From Candidatus Poribacteria bacterium (lineage in GTDB: Bacteria > Poribacteria > WGA-4E > WGA-3G): DNA of 52,424 nucleotides. A program made the position numbers and the translations under genes. This document shows, one piece after another, positions 16,434 to 25,221 of this stretch; the stretch's first letter is position 1, and the number at the start of each line of letters is the position of its first letter. Under the pieces are notes generated by a model. That model was not told the DNA's origin. It worked only from the letters and a program-made list of their open reading frames with translations, and ran no database searches. Location of the stretch: assembly GCA_022821965.1 (NCBI GenBank), contig JAJECN010000007.1, positions 1 through 52,424 of the forward strand, in the 5' to 3' direction.

Positions 16434-17432
16434 ATGCGAGATAAGTTAACACCGAAAAATATAATCTTCTTTTCTATAGTAGGTTTTTTCCCGCTACTTA
16501 TGTATGCGGTGGATTACATTAACCTCTTACTGTCCTATCGGGATATCTTTCTCCCAACACCAAGCGGGGATTATATTCTCTACACCGTTGTTCAAGTTGG
16601 TCTCTACACACTCCTCGCAGTCGGGCTAAATATCGTTTGCGGATTTACGGGGTTGTTAGACCTCGGCTATGTTGGGTTTTATCTCGTCGGCGGATACACT
16701 GCGGGACTTCTGATGGTGCGCCTTGGATTCAGTTACTGGATGGTGCTGCCGTTAGCTGTTCTCAACGGTGCACTTTGGGGATTGTTGCGTGGCGCGCCTA
16801 CCTTACGACTCACCGGTGATTATTTCGCCATCGTTACCTTCGGGTTTGCTGAATTACTCTACCGTATCGTGAAAAATGAAATATGGCTGATTGGGGATAT
16901 CAACGGATTTGTCAAAAATATTCCACACATCACGTTTTTTGGGATAAAACTCAATCAAAATTGGCACCACTATTACCATATTCTCATTCTGCTCGCTTTG
17001 GTCATATTCGTTACCTACCGGTTGCAGCACTCTCGCGTGGGTAGAGCGTGGGTTGCTATTCGAGAAGACGAACAAGCAGCGGCATCTATGGGAATCAATG
17101 TCAGCCGATACAAGTCGCTTGCCTTTGCTGTCAGTGCAGCTATTGGCGCGCTTGGTGGAGCTTTTTTAGCACCATTTTCGTCAATCATTAGTGCACGAAC
17201 CTTTGAATTTTGGGAATCTATCCTTATCCTCTGTATGGTCATCCTCGGTGGTAAGGGCAGCATTAAGGGATCGGTTATAGGGGCAATCATTCTCGGCTCC
17301 TTAAGCGAAATTTTACGGGAAATTCTGTCCAATTTTCCTCAATTCGGAGGAGCGCGCTATCTGATCTTCGGCATCATCTTAGTTTTACTGATGCGCTATC
17401 GCCCGGACGGGTTAATTTTCAAGAAAGCATAA
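16434..17432 (+). CDS. livM: Branched-chain amino-acid ABC permease LivM
   Basis: This 332-residue permease has LivM features: LNIVCGFTGLLDLGYVGFYLVGGY, the RLTGDYFAIVTFGFAEL segment, and the conserved cytoplasmic RAWVAIREDEQAAASMGIN loop that docks on the ATPase. It lies 26 bases after livH. The cognate ATPases LivG and LivF, normally next in order, are absent; the next gene is convergent. Confidence 0.93.
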   Translation: MRDKLTPKNIIFFSIVGFFPLLMYAVDYINLLLSYRDIFLPTPSGDYILYTVVQVGLYTLLAVGLNIVCGFTGLLDLGYVGFYLVGGYTAGLLMVRLGFSYWMVLPLAVLNGALWGLLRGAPTLRLTGDYFAIVTFGFAELLYRIVKNEIWLIGDINGFVKNIPHITFFGIKLNQNWHHYYHILILLALVIFVTYRLQHSRVGRAWVAIREDEQAAASMGINVSRYKSLAFAVSAAIGALGGAFLAPFSSIISARTFEFWESILILCMVILGGKGSIKGSVIGAIILGSLSEILREILSNFPQFGGARYLIFGIILVLLMRYRPDGLIFKKA

Positions 17433-17496
17433 TATCCGTATTTCAGAGAAGACAAGGTAGGAGTGGTTTCATGAAGATTAAAAAATTAATTCGGAA

Positions 17497-18534
17497 TTAC
17501 CGACTGTTTTCTTTGGACCGCACTTTGCGTCTCCATACCGTGAAGTGAAACAACTCACAGATAAGCAGAATCAATGCTCCCGCTACAAACAACTGAAAGC
17601 GGTCTTGATATTCACCACCTGAACGGATCCTGAATTTCTGCTTTTCGAGTCGTGCCAAATCTGTCGCTAACTCGGCGACACCCATACTTGCGTGATAATA
17701 CTTGCCTTTTCCTACCTCAGCAATTTCTTGTAGCTGCGTTTCATCCAACACCGTTAGGACCAACTGCCCGTTAGCATCACGTTTGTAGGGCGTAGTTTCT
17801 GATGCGTCCGCCATCTGCAGCGGAATAGGCACAGATTGAACAGCGTTGCCAACCCCGACACAATAGATATGCACACCTTTTTGGGGTGCCGCCGCTGCAG
17901 CATTGATAACATCTTCCCCGTGGTCCTCCCCGTCCGTAAACAGAATTAGTACCTTCTGCCCATCAAAACCAGATTCTACTGCTGTTGTGTCATTTTGATC
18001 TGTGTCAAGTCGAGCAGTTGCTATCTCAATAGCGTTGCCGATACGGGTTCCACTATGGGTAAGTGTTTCAGGAGTTACCGCCGCTAAAAACTCTCTGAGT
18101 GTGGCAGTATCGCTTGTTAGAGGACATACCACAAAACTCGCTTCAGCAAAGTAGAGCAATCCGACTCGGTCGCCTTCGAGTTCCTCTAACAGCGAAAACA
18201 TAACCTCTTTGGCGCGTGTCAGCCGCCGAATCGGTGCTTCACTTTCCGCAAGCATACTGGTTGAAATATCCAATGCGAGCATGACATTGAGTCTTTCCGA
18301 GACTGACTCAGGTTTAGCACCCCACTGCGGACGCGCAATTGCGAGCGTCAGCAGGAGATACCCGAGCAGCAACAATCCTGCTTGCACCTTGTGTCGCTGT
18401 AAGTGCGCCGGATGGACATTGGTGTAGAATCGCAGCAGTGCTTTCCGTTTCTGTTGCAATCCAAAGAGAAGCAACAGTATCACAAGCGGGACTGCCCATA
18501 AAAAATGGAGAAATTCAGGGTGGGCAAAACGCAT
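17497..18534 (-). CDS. BatA-like VWA-domain membrane protein
   Basis: A 345-residue protein with the Bacteroides-aerotolerance (BatA/BatB) layout. Two N-terminal membrane helices (about 9-25 and 52-70) flank a short basic loop. A von Willebrand A domain follows, with the MIDAS motif DISTSM near residue 94 and LILFTDGEDH near 200. One C-terminal helix (LFVAGALILLICELF) ends it. Such proteins present a metal-dependent protein-binding domain in the periplasm. Partners usually found beside it (MoxR ATPase, DUF58, BatB) are not here. Confidence 0.85.
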   Translation of the reverse strand: MRFAHPEFLHFLWAVPLVILLLLFGLQQKRKALLRFYTNVHPAHLQRHKVQAGLLLLGYLLLTLAIARPQWGAKPESVSERLNVMLALDISTSMLAESEAPIRRLTRAKEVMFSLLEELEGDRVGLLYFAEASFVVCPLTSDTATLREFLAAVTPETLTHSGTRIGNAIEIATARLDTDQNDTTAVESGFDGQKVLILFTDGEDHGEDVINAAAAAPQKGVHIYCVGVGNAVQSVPIPLQMADASETTPYKRDANGQLVLTVLDETQLQEIAEVGKGKYYHASMGVAELATDLARLEKQKFRIRSGGEYQDRFQLFVAGALILLICELFHFTVWRRKVRSKENSR

Positions 18535-18655
18535 TTTAAACTATGGGATCCTGGGCATCGTTCCAGGGTGGTTTTCCGTGAAATCCAACGCGATTGAGGA
18601 CATGTTCGCTTTTCAAGTAGGGGCATCCGCTATGAGTGCCTCTCCGATGTTTAAA

Positions 18656-19648
18656 CTATAAAGATAGGATAGAATTCCGGACGCGTTCAAAAATCTCAAT
18701 CGCATAGTCAAGATGTGCTTTAGAAGCGATGTTAAAAGAGACTCCGAAATTCTTGACTGTGACGTTGGGTAAATTGGCTCTGCACTCAACAACATGGAGC
18801 GGTGTGAAGTCGCCGTGGACATCAACTCGGAAATGGGTTGCCCTTCTTGAGGGATATGTGTCAAGCCACCAGTGTCCGCCGAAAGTCATCCTGAGTTTCG
18901 CGATACGGGGTCGAAGTGTCGCACCGCACGCCTCAACATAAGCTAAAAAATCACGAGCAATTTCCGCGAGTTCTTCGTTCTCCTGCAGCGTCTCAATGAA
19001 CGATGCGAGCGTCATAAATTGCTGAGCGGTATGTCCATAACTCCGCTCTTCTTCCTTGACGAGCGTCCCACCCAAGACGGTTTCGGTTGCGACCAAGATC
19101 TCATCAGGCGCGTGGTAGGAAAAATAAGAGATATACGTGAGATCAAGCCCCAAAGCTCGTAGATATTCGGCGACCTCTAAGACGCGCGCATCCACGCCTT
19201 CCGAAACAAGCACCAACCGCTGGCGTTGATTGAACGCAGATTTCCGAATATCGCCAGGTTCATACCCAAAAAACTCACTGTGGAGGAGAGTCAGAGAGGA
19301 GAACTCCTTACCTTGTTGCTGACACCAACGATACGCAAGTTGTTCCAATTCGATGAAAGCGAGTTGAGAAACTCCGGCGGCGTACTCTAAAATCTGTGTG
19401 ATTGCTGTCCGAGAGGGTTTTCCGCGTTTCAGCTCAATAATCACACAATTGCCCTGCCGATCAAGTGCGAGCAAGTCAATCTTCTGTTTTGATGTGCTGA
19501 GGGGCGGTTGCCTGCTGATAACACAGAGGGGTTCACCAAGGACGAGTGTTGCATCCTTTTCAAGCAGATCCTCGAAGTCGCGTTCCTCGCCAAAGCGTAA
19601 AGGTTCAAGTTTCCCAAATTTCCGGTCTTCCCAACGGTAAACTTCCAT
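18656..19648 (-). CDS. PD-(D/E)XK nuclease-like protein (NucS/DUF91-type)
   Basis: This 330-residue protein carries a readable PD-(D/E)XK core in its first 90 residues: Asp58 in KIDLLALD, then Glu72-x-Lys74 in VIIELKRGK, then Gln85 in TAITQILEYA. This arrangement is that of NucS/DUF91 mismatch endonucleases and related restriction-type nucleases. The C-terminal 130 residues (TAQQFMTLASFIETLQENEEL onwards) match no motif I know. The ribosome binding site comes from the interspersed CCGCAAGGAAAA repeat. No methylase or helicase is adjacent, so a repair or lone-nuclease role is more likely than restriction; this is inference. Confidence 0.75.
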   Translation of the reverse strand: MEVYRWEDRKFGKLEPLRFGEERDFEDLLEKDATLVLGEPLCVISRQPPLSTSKQKIDLLALDRQGNCVIIELKRGKPSRTAITQILEYAAGVSQLAFIELEQLAYRWCQQQGKEFSSLTLLHSEFFGYEPGDIRKSAFNQRQRLVLVSEGVDARVLEVAEYLRALGLDLTYISYFSYHAPDEILVATETVLGGTLVKEEERSYGHTAQQFMTLASFIETLQENEELAEIARDFLAYVEACGATLRPRIAKLRMTFGGHWWLDTYPSRRATHFRVDVHGDFTPLHVVECRANLPNVTVKNFGVSFNIASKAHLDYAIEIFERVRNSILSL

Positions 19649-19682
19649 TTTTCGTTTTCCTTGCGGTTCGTTCAGGCAGGTT
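19649..19682 (-). repeat. RBS-bearing interspersed repeat before the NucS-like gene
   Basis: Read on the minus strand: CCTGCCTGAACGAACCGCAA followed by GGAAAACGAAAA and the ATG at 19648. It has the same core and the same distance to ATG as the copies before larA-like copy B, polX and the YufQ-like permease. Confidence 0.7.
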
Positions 19683-19747
19683 TCGCAGGGAGCACAAACT
19701 AAAAGTTTATGCTACAATTTCAATCAGAAATGGTATGACAACTCCAT

Positions 19748-21409
19748 TCACAGATTAAAATTCAGCCACTCAATACGTTGGCGATAGGTCTCAACCTCTG
19801 CCGTGATTCTGGTATCACTCCAATTATTCTTCTCACCCAAAAACTGCGCAATTTGAGGGGCAATATCAACACCTTGACCGGGGGTCCAACCGATTCGGGT
19901 CCGTCGCCAGAGAAGATCCTCAAGTGTCATCACCATCTCGCCCCAACAGGCATAGAGGATTTCGGCTTTTGTGAACGGAAGAGACGGTGTTACTGGCTCC
20001 CCAAGCGTTACATCTTCAGCAATGAACTTTTGAATTATCTTATACCCGTCGCCATATCGTTTAGCAAGACGTTCCATGTTAGCGTCGGGTGCCTCTCCAA
20101 CTGCATTAGGCAACGGATGCGTGGCAGTTTTACAGTCGCGAGGAACGTCTAAAAACTTCGCAAGCCAGTTTACAGTCTCCTCTGCCATCTGTCGGTGTGT
20201 GGTAAGTTTTCCGCCATAGAGATACATTACCCCGCTCGGACTCTCTGTTATCAAGTGCTCTCTTGAAACAAAACCTGCTCTTGTCAATCCTCGATCGTGT
20301 CTCTTCGCTGCGATGAGGGGTCGGGTTCCAGCATACGCGGCAATGATCGTATTTTTGTTGAGTGTTTTTTCTGGGAAAATTCGCTGCGTTTCCGAAAGTA
20401 GATAGCTGACCTCATCCACTGATGGACGGACTGATGCGAGTTCTTCCTGCGGTGTTGTTTCAGTGGTCCCGACAATAGAAGTATTATGGGCACCCGGCAA
20501 AATAAAAATAACACGCGGATTGCGTTTGCGTTGTTTTTCGGAGCGTGTACAAACAATCAAACCGTACGCTTCGGAGTCATCTTCTTTCCCGCAGCGCGGC
20601 AGGACAAGATGAATCCCTTTCGCGTTTTTCGTCACCAAGCGTGGTACCCCGTCGTAACTTGGGTCTTTAGACCACACCTTGTCGCTCCAAGGACCTGTAG
20701 CTGCCACAATTTTCCGGGCGGTGATCTCGAAACGTTGCCCAGAAATAACATCTTCAGCAATTATCCCGGACACCCGATTCCCAGCACCAGTATCTGATTG
20801 CTTGACAAAATCGAGGAAGCGGACATAGTTTGCGATGATAGCACCGTGCCGGTGTGCATCCTGGAGTGTTGCGAGTGTCAACCTTGCGTCATCAACAGTG
20901 CTATCCCATAATAGAACACATCCTTTTAGCGTATCCGCTGTGATGGGTCCTACCAAACGTTTCACTTTTTGCCCATCACGAATTACGACCGTTTTCTCCG
21001 CTTCATCTGCTTTAAAGAGACGGTTGTAGTAATGTGCAGCGAGTTGTATCCCCGTCAACGGGTACGGATCGCCTTTGTAACTGAGCACTGCTATTGGCAT
21101 CGGTTTGACAAGATTCGGTGCGATGCGTCGCAGAATTTCACGTTCCTTGCGGGAATTCTTGACGAGGTCAATATCGCGTTTAAGCAGATAGCGAAACCCA
21201 CCATGTACAAGTTGGGAGGTAGCACTACTTGTGCCACTCGCGAAATCGCCTTGCTCAATCAAGCCTGCTTTGATGCCCCCGTTGCGCGCAAGGTCACGGA
21301 TTAAACCCGCCCCGACGATGCCACCACCGATAACCAAAACATCCAAAGGTTCAGTCTTGAAAGTTTCTATATTCTGTACGCGAGTTCGGGCTGAGAATTC
21401 TATCGGCAT
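19748..21409 (-). CDS. glpD: Aerobic glycerol-3-phosphate dehydrogenase
   Basis: This 553-residue FAD enzyme oxidises sn-glycerol-3-phosphate to dihydroxyacetone phosphate at the membrane. The dinucleotide-binding fold is VLVIGGGIVGAGLIRDLARNG near residue 24. The family signatures FASGTSSATSQLVHGGFRYL and YLYGGKLTTHRQMAEE are present, and the C-terminal helical domain is complete. It starts 10 bases after the aminotransferase stop, so the two are one transcript. No glpK or glpF is nearby. Confidence 0.93.
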   Translation of the reverse strand: MPIEFSARTRVQNIETFKTEPLDVLVIGGGIVGAGLIRDLARNGGIKAGLIEQGDFASGTSSATSQLVHGGFRYLLKRDIDLVKNSRKEREILRRIAPNLVKPMPIAVLSYKGDPYPLTGIQLAAHYYNRLFKADEAEKTVVIRDGQKVKRLVGPITADTLKGCVLLWDSTVDDARLTLATLQDAHRHGAIIANYVRFLDFVKQSDTGAGNRVSGIIAEDVISGQRFEITARKIVAATGPWSDKVWSKDPSYDGVPRLVTKNAKGIHLVLPRCGKEDDSEAYGLIVCTRSEKQRKRNPRVIFILPGAHNTSIVGTTETTPQEELASVRPSVDEVSYLLSETQRIFPEKTLNKNTIIAAYAGTRPLIAAKRHDRGLTRAGFVSREHLITESPSGVMYLYGGKLTTHRQMAEETVNWLAKFLDVPRDCKTATHPLPNAVGEAPDANMERLAKRYGDGYKIIQKFIAEDVTLGEPVTPSLPFTKAEILYACWGEMVMTLEDLLWRRTRIGWTPGQGVDIAPQIAQFLGEKNNWSDTRITAEVETYRQRIEWLNFNL

Positions 21410-21418
21410 TTTGTCCGT

Positions 21419-22828
21419 CTAATCATTTATGAGGTGGCTATGTAAAGAGACCTTACGAATAGCATCCAAAATTCCTGATACAGCACCTGCCACCGGTTCC
21501 GCCAACAGCGGCAAGAATATGAGCTGCGAACACACTTTTTCAGTTACAGGGAAGTCCCCTGCTTTGTATGTTTCAAACTCTCCACCCATATCGGTGGTAC
21601 AGAGGGCACCTCGACCGTCCATGTACATATCAAGCCCGTGCATGAAAAGTGGTAAAGTATGTAGGAGTGGATACGGATTGCTATTCGTCGGTAGACCCCC
21701 TGAAAACACAGGCACGCCATCACCCACAAGGAGCGGATAAGGATTATTATTTGCTAAAACGCCCTCTTGCCGGAGTGCTTCCGCAAAAACTGGGGCAGGG
21801 AGTTCGTGCGTCTCTTCTTTGTGATAGTGGAGAGGGAATCCGTAGAATCCAGCGGACTCAGTGCCTTCATAGGTTTCAATAGGCGAAACACCCAGAATCT
21901 CTTTCAGTCCGTCGGAGATCTCTTGGATATAAGCACGGCGACCCGCATTGAGTTTATCAAGTTTCTTTAACTGCACGGAAGCGATGCCAATAGCGAGTGG
22001 ATGGGCACGAAATTTAACGCCAAGCCCCATCGGTGGAAGATGTGTATAGCGCAATCCTGGTGTATCGTCTGGAATATCGGGTGAACGATTAACTTGTCCA
22101 AGCAGACACGCCCGCTCAAAAACGGCTACGTCGTTCGTCGCCAGCATCCCGCCTTCACCGCCACTAATAGGTTTGTTCCCTTGCAGACTCCAGGCACCGA
22201 CCTGCCCGATGCTTCCACACGGCATTCCTTTGTAAGATGCCCCGTGTGCGTGAGAGCAGTCTTCTATGACCGGCACACCTGTCTCTTCGCTGAGTGCCAT
22301 CAACGCATCCATGTCACACACGTTGCCCCACAGATGGACGGCTATAATTGCTTTGGTTCGTGATGTAATGCACCGCTGAACGTCAGCCACATCAATCAAT
22401 AATGTCTTCGGATCGACTTCACAAAAAACCGGTTTCGCCATCAGTGTCAACGCTGGCGTAATTGAACCCATCCACGTGTATGTCGGGCAGATAACCTCAT
22501 CACCGGGACCGACACCAAGCCCAAACATTGCGCTGTGTAGTGCTGCTGTCCCGTTGGTAAGGCTCAGGGCATATTCGGTTTGGTGGCGTTCACGCCAAGT
22601 TTTTTCAAATTCCTGAACGGTGGGAGATATACCAGAGAGTTCGTTCCGAAGGGTCATTTCATAAACAACTTGTGCTTCTTCCTCTGTCACCTGAGTCCAC
22701 TGCTCCAGTTTCGGAAAAGGCACATCAGGTGTCTTTTCAAAGACTGGCGTTCCTCCTAAAAGGGCAGGAAGATTTGTTGGGGTAGCCTCATTTTTAGGAT
22801 GAGACAACTTCGCACTGTTTCTCTCCAT
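21419..22828 (-). CDS. DegT/DnrJ/EryC1/StrS-family PLP aminotransferase
   Basis: This 469-residue fold-type-I PLP enzyme has the family landmarks NGTAALHSA (phosphate binding, residues 92-100), PVIEDCSHAHGASYKGMPCG (PLP-contacting Asp190), and the internal aldimine Lys219 in SLQGNKPISGGEGG. Members transaminate nucleotide-linked keto-sugars for surface polysaccharides or scyllo-inosose-type cyclitols. No sugar dehydratase is adjacent to fix the substrate. It is longer than usual (about 370-400), with extra sequence in the C-terminal half. AAGGAG lies 6 bases before the ATG, within a partial copy of the CCGCAAGGA repeat. Confidence 0.87.
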   Translation of the reverse strand: MERNSAKLSHPKNEATPTNLPALLGGTPVFEKTPDVPFPKLEQWTQVTEEEAQVVYEMTLRNELSGISPTVQEFEKTWRERHQTEYALSLTNGTAALHSAMFGLGVGPGDEVICPTYTWMGSITPALTLMAKPVFCEVDPKTLLIDVADVQRCITSRTKAIIAVHLWGNVCDMDALMALSEETGVPVIEDCSHAHGASYKGMPCGSIGQVGAWSLQGNKPISGGEGGMLATNDVAVFERACLLGQVNRSPDIPDDTPGLRYTHLPPMGLGVKFRAHPLAIGIASVQLKKLDKLNAGRRAYIQEISDGLKEILGVSPIETYEGTESAGFYGFPLHYHKEETHELPAPVFAEALRQEGVLANNNPYPLLVGDGVPVFSGGLPTNSNPYPLLHTLPLFMHGLDMYMDGRGALCTTDMGGEFETYKAGDFPVTEKVCSQLIFLPLLAEPVAGAVSGILDAIRKVSLHSHLIND

Positions 22829-22846
22829 GTCGATCTCCTTGCGGTC
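22829..22846 (-). repeat. Partial CCGCAAGGA repeat before the DegT-type gene
   Basis: On the minus strand GACCGCAAGGAGATCGAC runs directly into the ATG at 22828. It matches only the core of the longer repeat and again supplies the Shine-Dalgarno. Confidence 0.45.
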
Positions 22847-22907
22847 TTTCTCTCAACCGGTACATTGTTCTATAGTAGATTCTGTAATTACTTAGACACT
22901 CAGCATC

Positions 22908-22993
22908 GGTGCGGTTAGGAATGCAGATCGCAACCCCCCTTCATCCCCCTTATCAGGGGGAAGGTGAGTACACCGCAAAACCGCACCTACCGG
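22908..22993. repeat. Split GGTGCGGTTAGGA repeat with an internal insert
   Basis: GGTGCGGTTAGGA (22908-22920) and AAACCGCACCTACCGG (22978-22993) are the two halves of the 28-bp repeat that is intact at 45579-45606. Here they are separated by 57 bases holding a CCCCCTTATCAGGGGG hairpin. The rest of 22829-23141 shows only possible -10 boxes (TATAAT near 23029, TATACT near 23046). Confidence 0.55.
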
Positions 22994-23141
22994 GGGTTGA
23001 AAGTGTGTATTTATTTTTGGAATTTACTATAATCCGACACCTGTGCTATACTCAAGGTGTATTCCATATAGATTCAGCACTATCCATAATAACACCTTTC
23101 GAGAACCTTTGTCAAATTTTAGTAGGAAAATCGAGAGCATC

Positions 23142-24230
23142 TTGAATATCCGAAAAGTGTCCATCTCGCTGTTCCGAGACGGCATCCCTCAAATTAAACG
23201 CCTATTTGTTAATTGTGTACCCACACTTCTCGCGCTTGCTGGATTCTTTCTTTTGTGTGGGTTTGTCCTCTATGTCCGCGGACAGAACCCACTGGAATTT
23301 TATAGTATCACCTTCGTCAGTGGGTTCGCAAGTTTTGATGAGTTCGGCTACGTCTTGTTTAACGCGACACCACTTGTGTTTACGGGACTTGCCGTTGCCA
23401 TTGGCTATAAGAGTGGACTGTTTAATATCGGCTGCGAAGGACAACTCTACATCGCTGCGTTCACCGCTGCATGGATAGGCATACACCTGAACCTTCCCGC
23501 TTTCCTGCTGGTCCCTTTCTGTATAGGCGGGGCAATGGTTGCCGGTGCTGGGTGGGGCGCGATCCCTGGATTCCTAAAGGCGAGATACGGCGCACATGAA
23601 GTTATCAATACGATTATGATGAACTTTATCGCCTTTGCTCTCATGAATTACCTTGTCACGTCTGTCTACCAAGAGCCCAACCAGATGATCCCACATACAC
23701 GGCAAATTTACGAAGCAGCGCGGTTCCCACGATTGGCATCTTTACTTCCCGGTCTTCCACAAAGCAATCCGCTAAACGTGAGTTTCTTGCTCGCTTGTGG
23801 GTGTGTGGTACTCTGCTATATCTTCTTAACCTACACCCGTTGGGGATATGAGCTCCGCTTGGTGGGAAATGCACGAGATGCTGCATCTTATGGTGGGATA
23901 AATCCGGACGTTGTGACGATATGGGTGATGGCGTTGAGCGGTGCTGTCGCAGGATTAGCCGGTGCTGCTGATGTTATGGGATACCGCTATCGGTTTTTGG
24001 ACAATTTTTCATCAGGATGGGGGTTCACCGGAATTGCGGTCGCACTTTTGGGTAGAAACAATCCGTTCGGCATCTTTGCTGCAGCTATCCTGTTCGGATT
24101 ATTGAACAAAGTCGCTTTGGACATCGAAATTTTGTTAGAGGTTCGGCGCGGTTTATTCCTTGCAGGTCAAGGCATGCTAATTATCTGGTTGGTTAGCATG
24201 GAACGCATTTCACGTAACAGTGGGTCTTGA
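23142..24230 (+). CDS. ABC transporter permease, YufP/NupP-type (BMP family)
   Basis: This permease belongs to the nucleoside/simple-sugar importer family, with the region NATPLVFTGLAVAIGYKSGLFNIGCEGQLYIAAF diagnostic for the first subunit of a YufPQ pair. About nine hydrophobic helices are visible, and the cytoplasmic RLVGNARDAASYGGIN loop contacts an ATPase. The start is uncertain. The open frame extends to a GTG at 23043, but that lies on a candidate -10 box. A TTG at 23142, after AGGAAA, gives the usual length (362 residues) and is preferred. The second permease follows. No ATPase and no BMP-type binding protein are in the window. Confidence 0.85.
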   Translation: MNIRKVSISLFRDGIPQIKRLFVNCVPTLLALAGFFLLCGFVLYVRGQNPLEFYSITFVSGFASFDEFGYVLFNATPLVFTGLAVAIGYKSGLFNIGCEGQLYIAAFTAAWIGIHLNLPAFLLVPFCIGGAMVAGAGWGAIPGFLKARYGAHEVINTIMMNFIAFALMNYLVTSVYQEPNQMIPHTRQIYEAARFPRLASLLPGLPQSNPLNVSFLLACGCVVLCYIFLTYTRWGYELRLVGNARDAASYGGINPDVVTIWVMALSGAVAGLAGAADVMGYRYRFLDNFSSGWGFTGIAVALLGRNNPFGIFAAAILFGLLNKVALDIEILLEVRRGLFLAGQGMLIIWLVSMERISRNSGS

Positions 24231-24233
24231 AGT

Positions 24234-24278
24234 TGCCTTACCGAACCGCAAGGTAAATTAGAAAAATGATTTTTGAAT
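24234..24278 (+). repeat. 45-bp direct repeat, copy 1 (decoy start)
   Basis: Identical to 24350-24394. It includes the CCGAACCGCAAGGTAAATTA ribosome-binding repeat plus the first 13 bases of the following permease gene. In this copy the ATG (24266) opens a frame that stops after nine codons (TAA at 24293). Confidence 0.85.
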
Positions 24279-24349
24279 GTTTAAGCGAGAACTAAGCCCG
24301 AAACGAAGTGGAGGGCGGTTCTACGGAAAGGCACATCAAAATCTAAACC

Positions 24350-24394
24350 TGCCTTACCGAACCGCAAGGTAAATTAGAAAAATGATTTTTGAAT
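24350..24394 (+). repeat. 45-bp direct repeat, copy 2 (functional start)
   Basis: Identical to copy 1, 116 bases downstream. It holds the AAGGT ribosome-binding core and the true ATG (24382) of the second permease. Bases 24279-24349 between the copies contain no other recognised signal. Confidence 0.85.
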
Positions 24395-25221
24395 TGATTC
24401 CAAGCACTTTACGAATGGCAACACCGTTAGGATTCGCTGCACTCGGCGGAATTTATTCGGAGCGCGCTGGCGTAATCAACCTTGCCTTGGAAGGTATGAT
24501 GCTTATAGGGGCTTTCGGTTATGTTATCGGAACACAAGCTTCCGGGTCAGTATGGATCGGGTTACTTGTCGGGATAAGTTTTGGGTTCGTGTTGGCACTA
24601 CTCCACGCTGTTGCCACGATTACCTTTCAGGCAGAACAGATTGTCACCGGGGTCGGCATTAATATTCTCGCATTAGGGGTTACAGAATACCTTTTAACGA
24701 CCTCTGAGCAGGTTAGTGGTCTTCCACAGTGGCAACTACCACTTATCGGTTCCTACGGTTTTATCGTCTATTTGCTACCCGTCTTGATGGTGATAAGTCA
24801 CATTTTCCTGTTTAAAACACCGTGGGGCTTGCGATTGCGTGCTGCTGGCGAATCAACAGAAGCACTCGAAGCACTCAGCCTGAGCCGAGTAAAATGGCAA
24901 TATTTTGGGGTGCTATTCAGCGGTATCTTGGCAGCAATCGGCGGCTGTTTTCTGGCATCCGAAGTTCACTATTTCACAAAGGGGATGACGGCAGGGCGGG
25001 GCTATCTCGCACTCGCAGCTGTTATCTTTGGGAACTGGCGTCCGTTGAGTGGCGTAGCAGCATGCTTCCTTTTCGGATTTGCCACCGCTTTGGAACTCGC
25101 GAACCGATGGAACATTCCGGGGCAACTGCTCAACAGTTTGCCATATATCTTAACAATGATCGTTCTCGCTGGATTGGTAGGCACATCGCGTCCGCCCGCG
25201 AGTTTAGGGAAAATGAAATGA
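24382..25221 (+). CDS. ABC transporter permease, YufQ/NupQ-type (BMP family)
   Basis: This 279-residue permease has the second-subunit signature LRMATPLGFAALGGIYSERAG then VINLALEGMMLIGAFGYVIG, and the ATPase-docking loop RLRAAGESTEALEALSLS. It completes the membrane pore of a nucleoside or simple-sugar importer with the preceding gene. Translation starts within a duplicated repeat. Its TGA (25219-25221) abuts the TGA of the convergent wzc-like gene (25222-25224) with no spacer, leaving no room for a terminator between them. Confidence 0.9.
   Translation: MIFELIPSTLRMATPLGFAALGGIYSERAGVINLALEGMMLIGAFGYVIGTQASGSVWIGLLVGISFGFVLALLHAVATITFQAEQIVTGVGINILALGVTEYLLTTSEQVSGLPQWQLPLIGSYGFIVYLLPVLMVISHIFLFKTPWGLRLRAAGESTEALEALSLSRVKWQYFGVLFSGILAAIGGCFLASEVHYFTKGMTAGRGYLALAAVIFGNWRPLSGVAACFLFGFATALELANRWNIPGQLLNSLPYILTMIVLAGLVGTSRPPASLGKMK

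Noticed and set aside
23043-23141. GTG start extending the YufP-like permease by 33 codons
   Set aside because: The codon lies on a likely -10 box and the extension is not membrane-protein-like; not excluded completely.
24266-24295. Nine-codon ORF in the first 45-bp repeat
   Set aside because: It has a ribosome binding site, but it is a duplicate of the permease start rather than an independent gene; recorded as part of the repeat.
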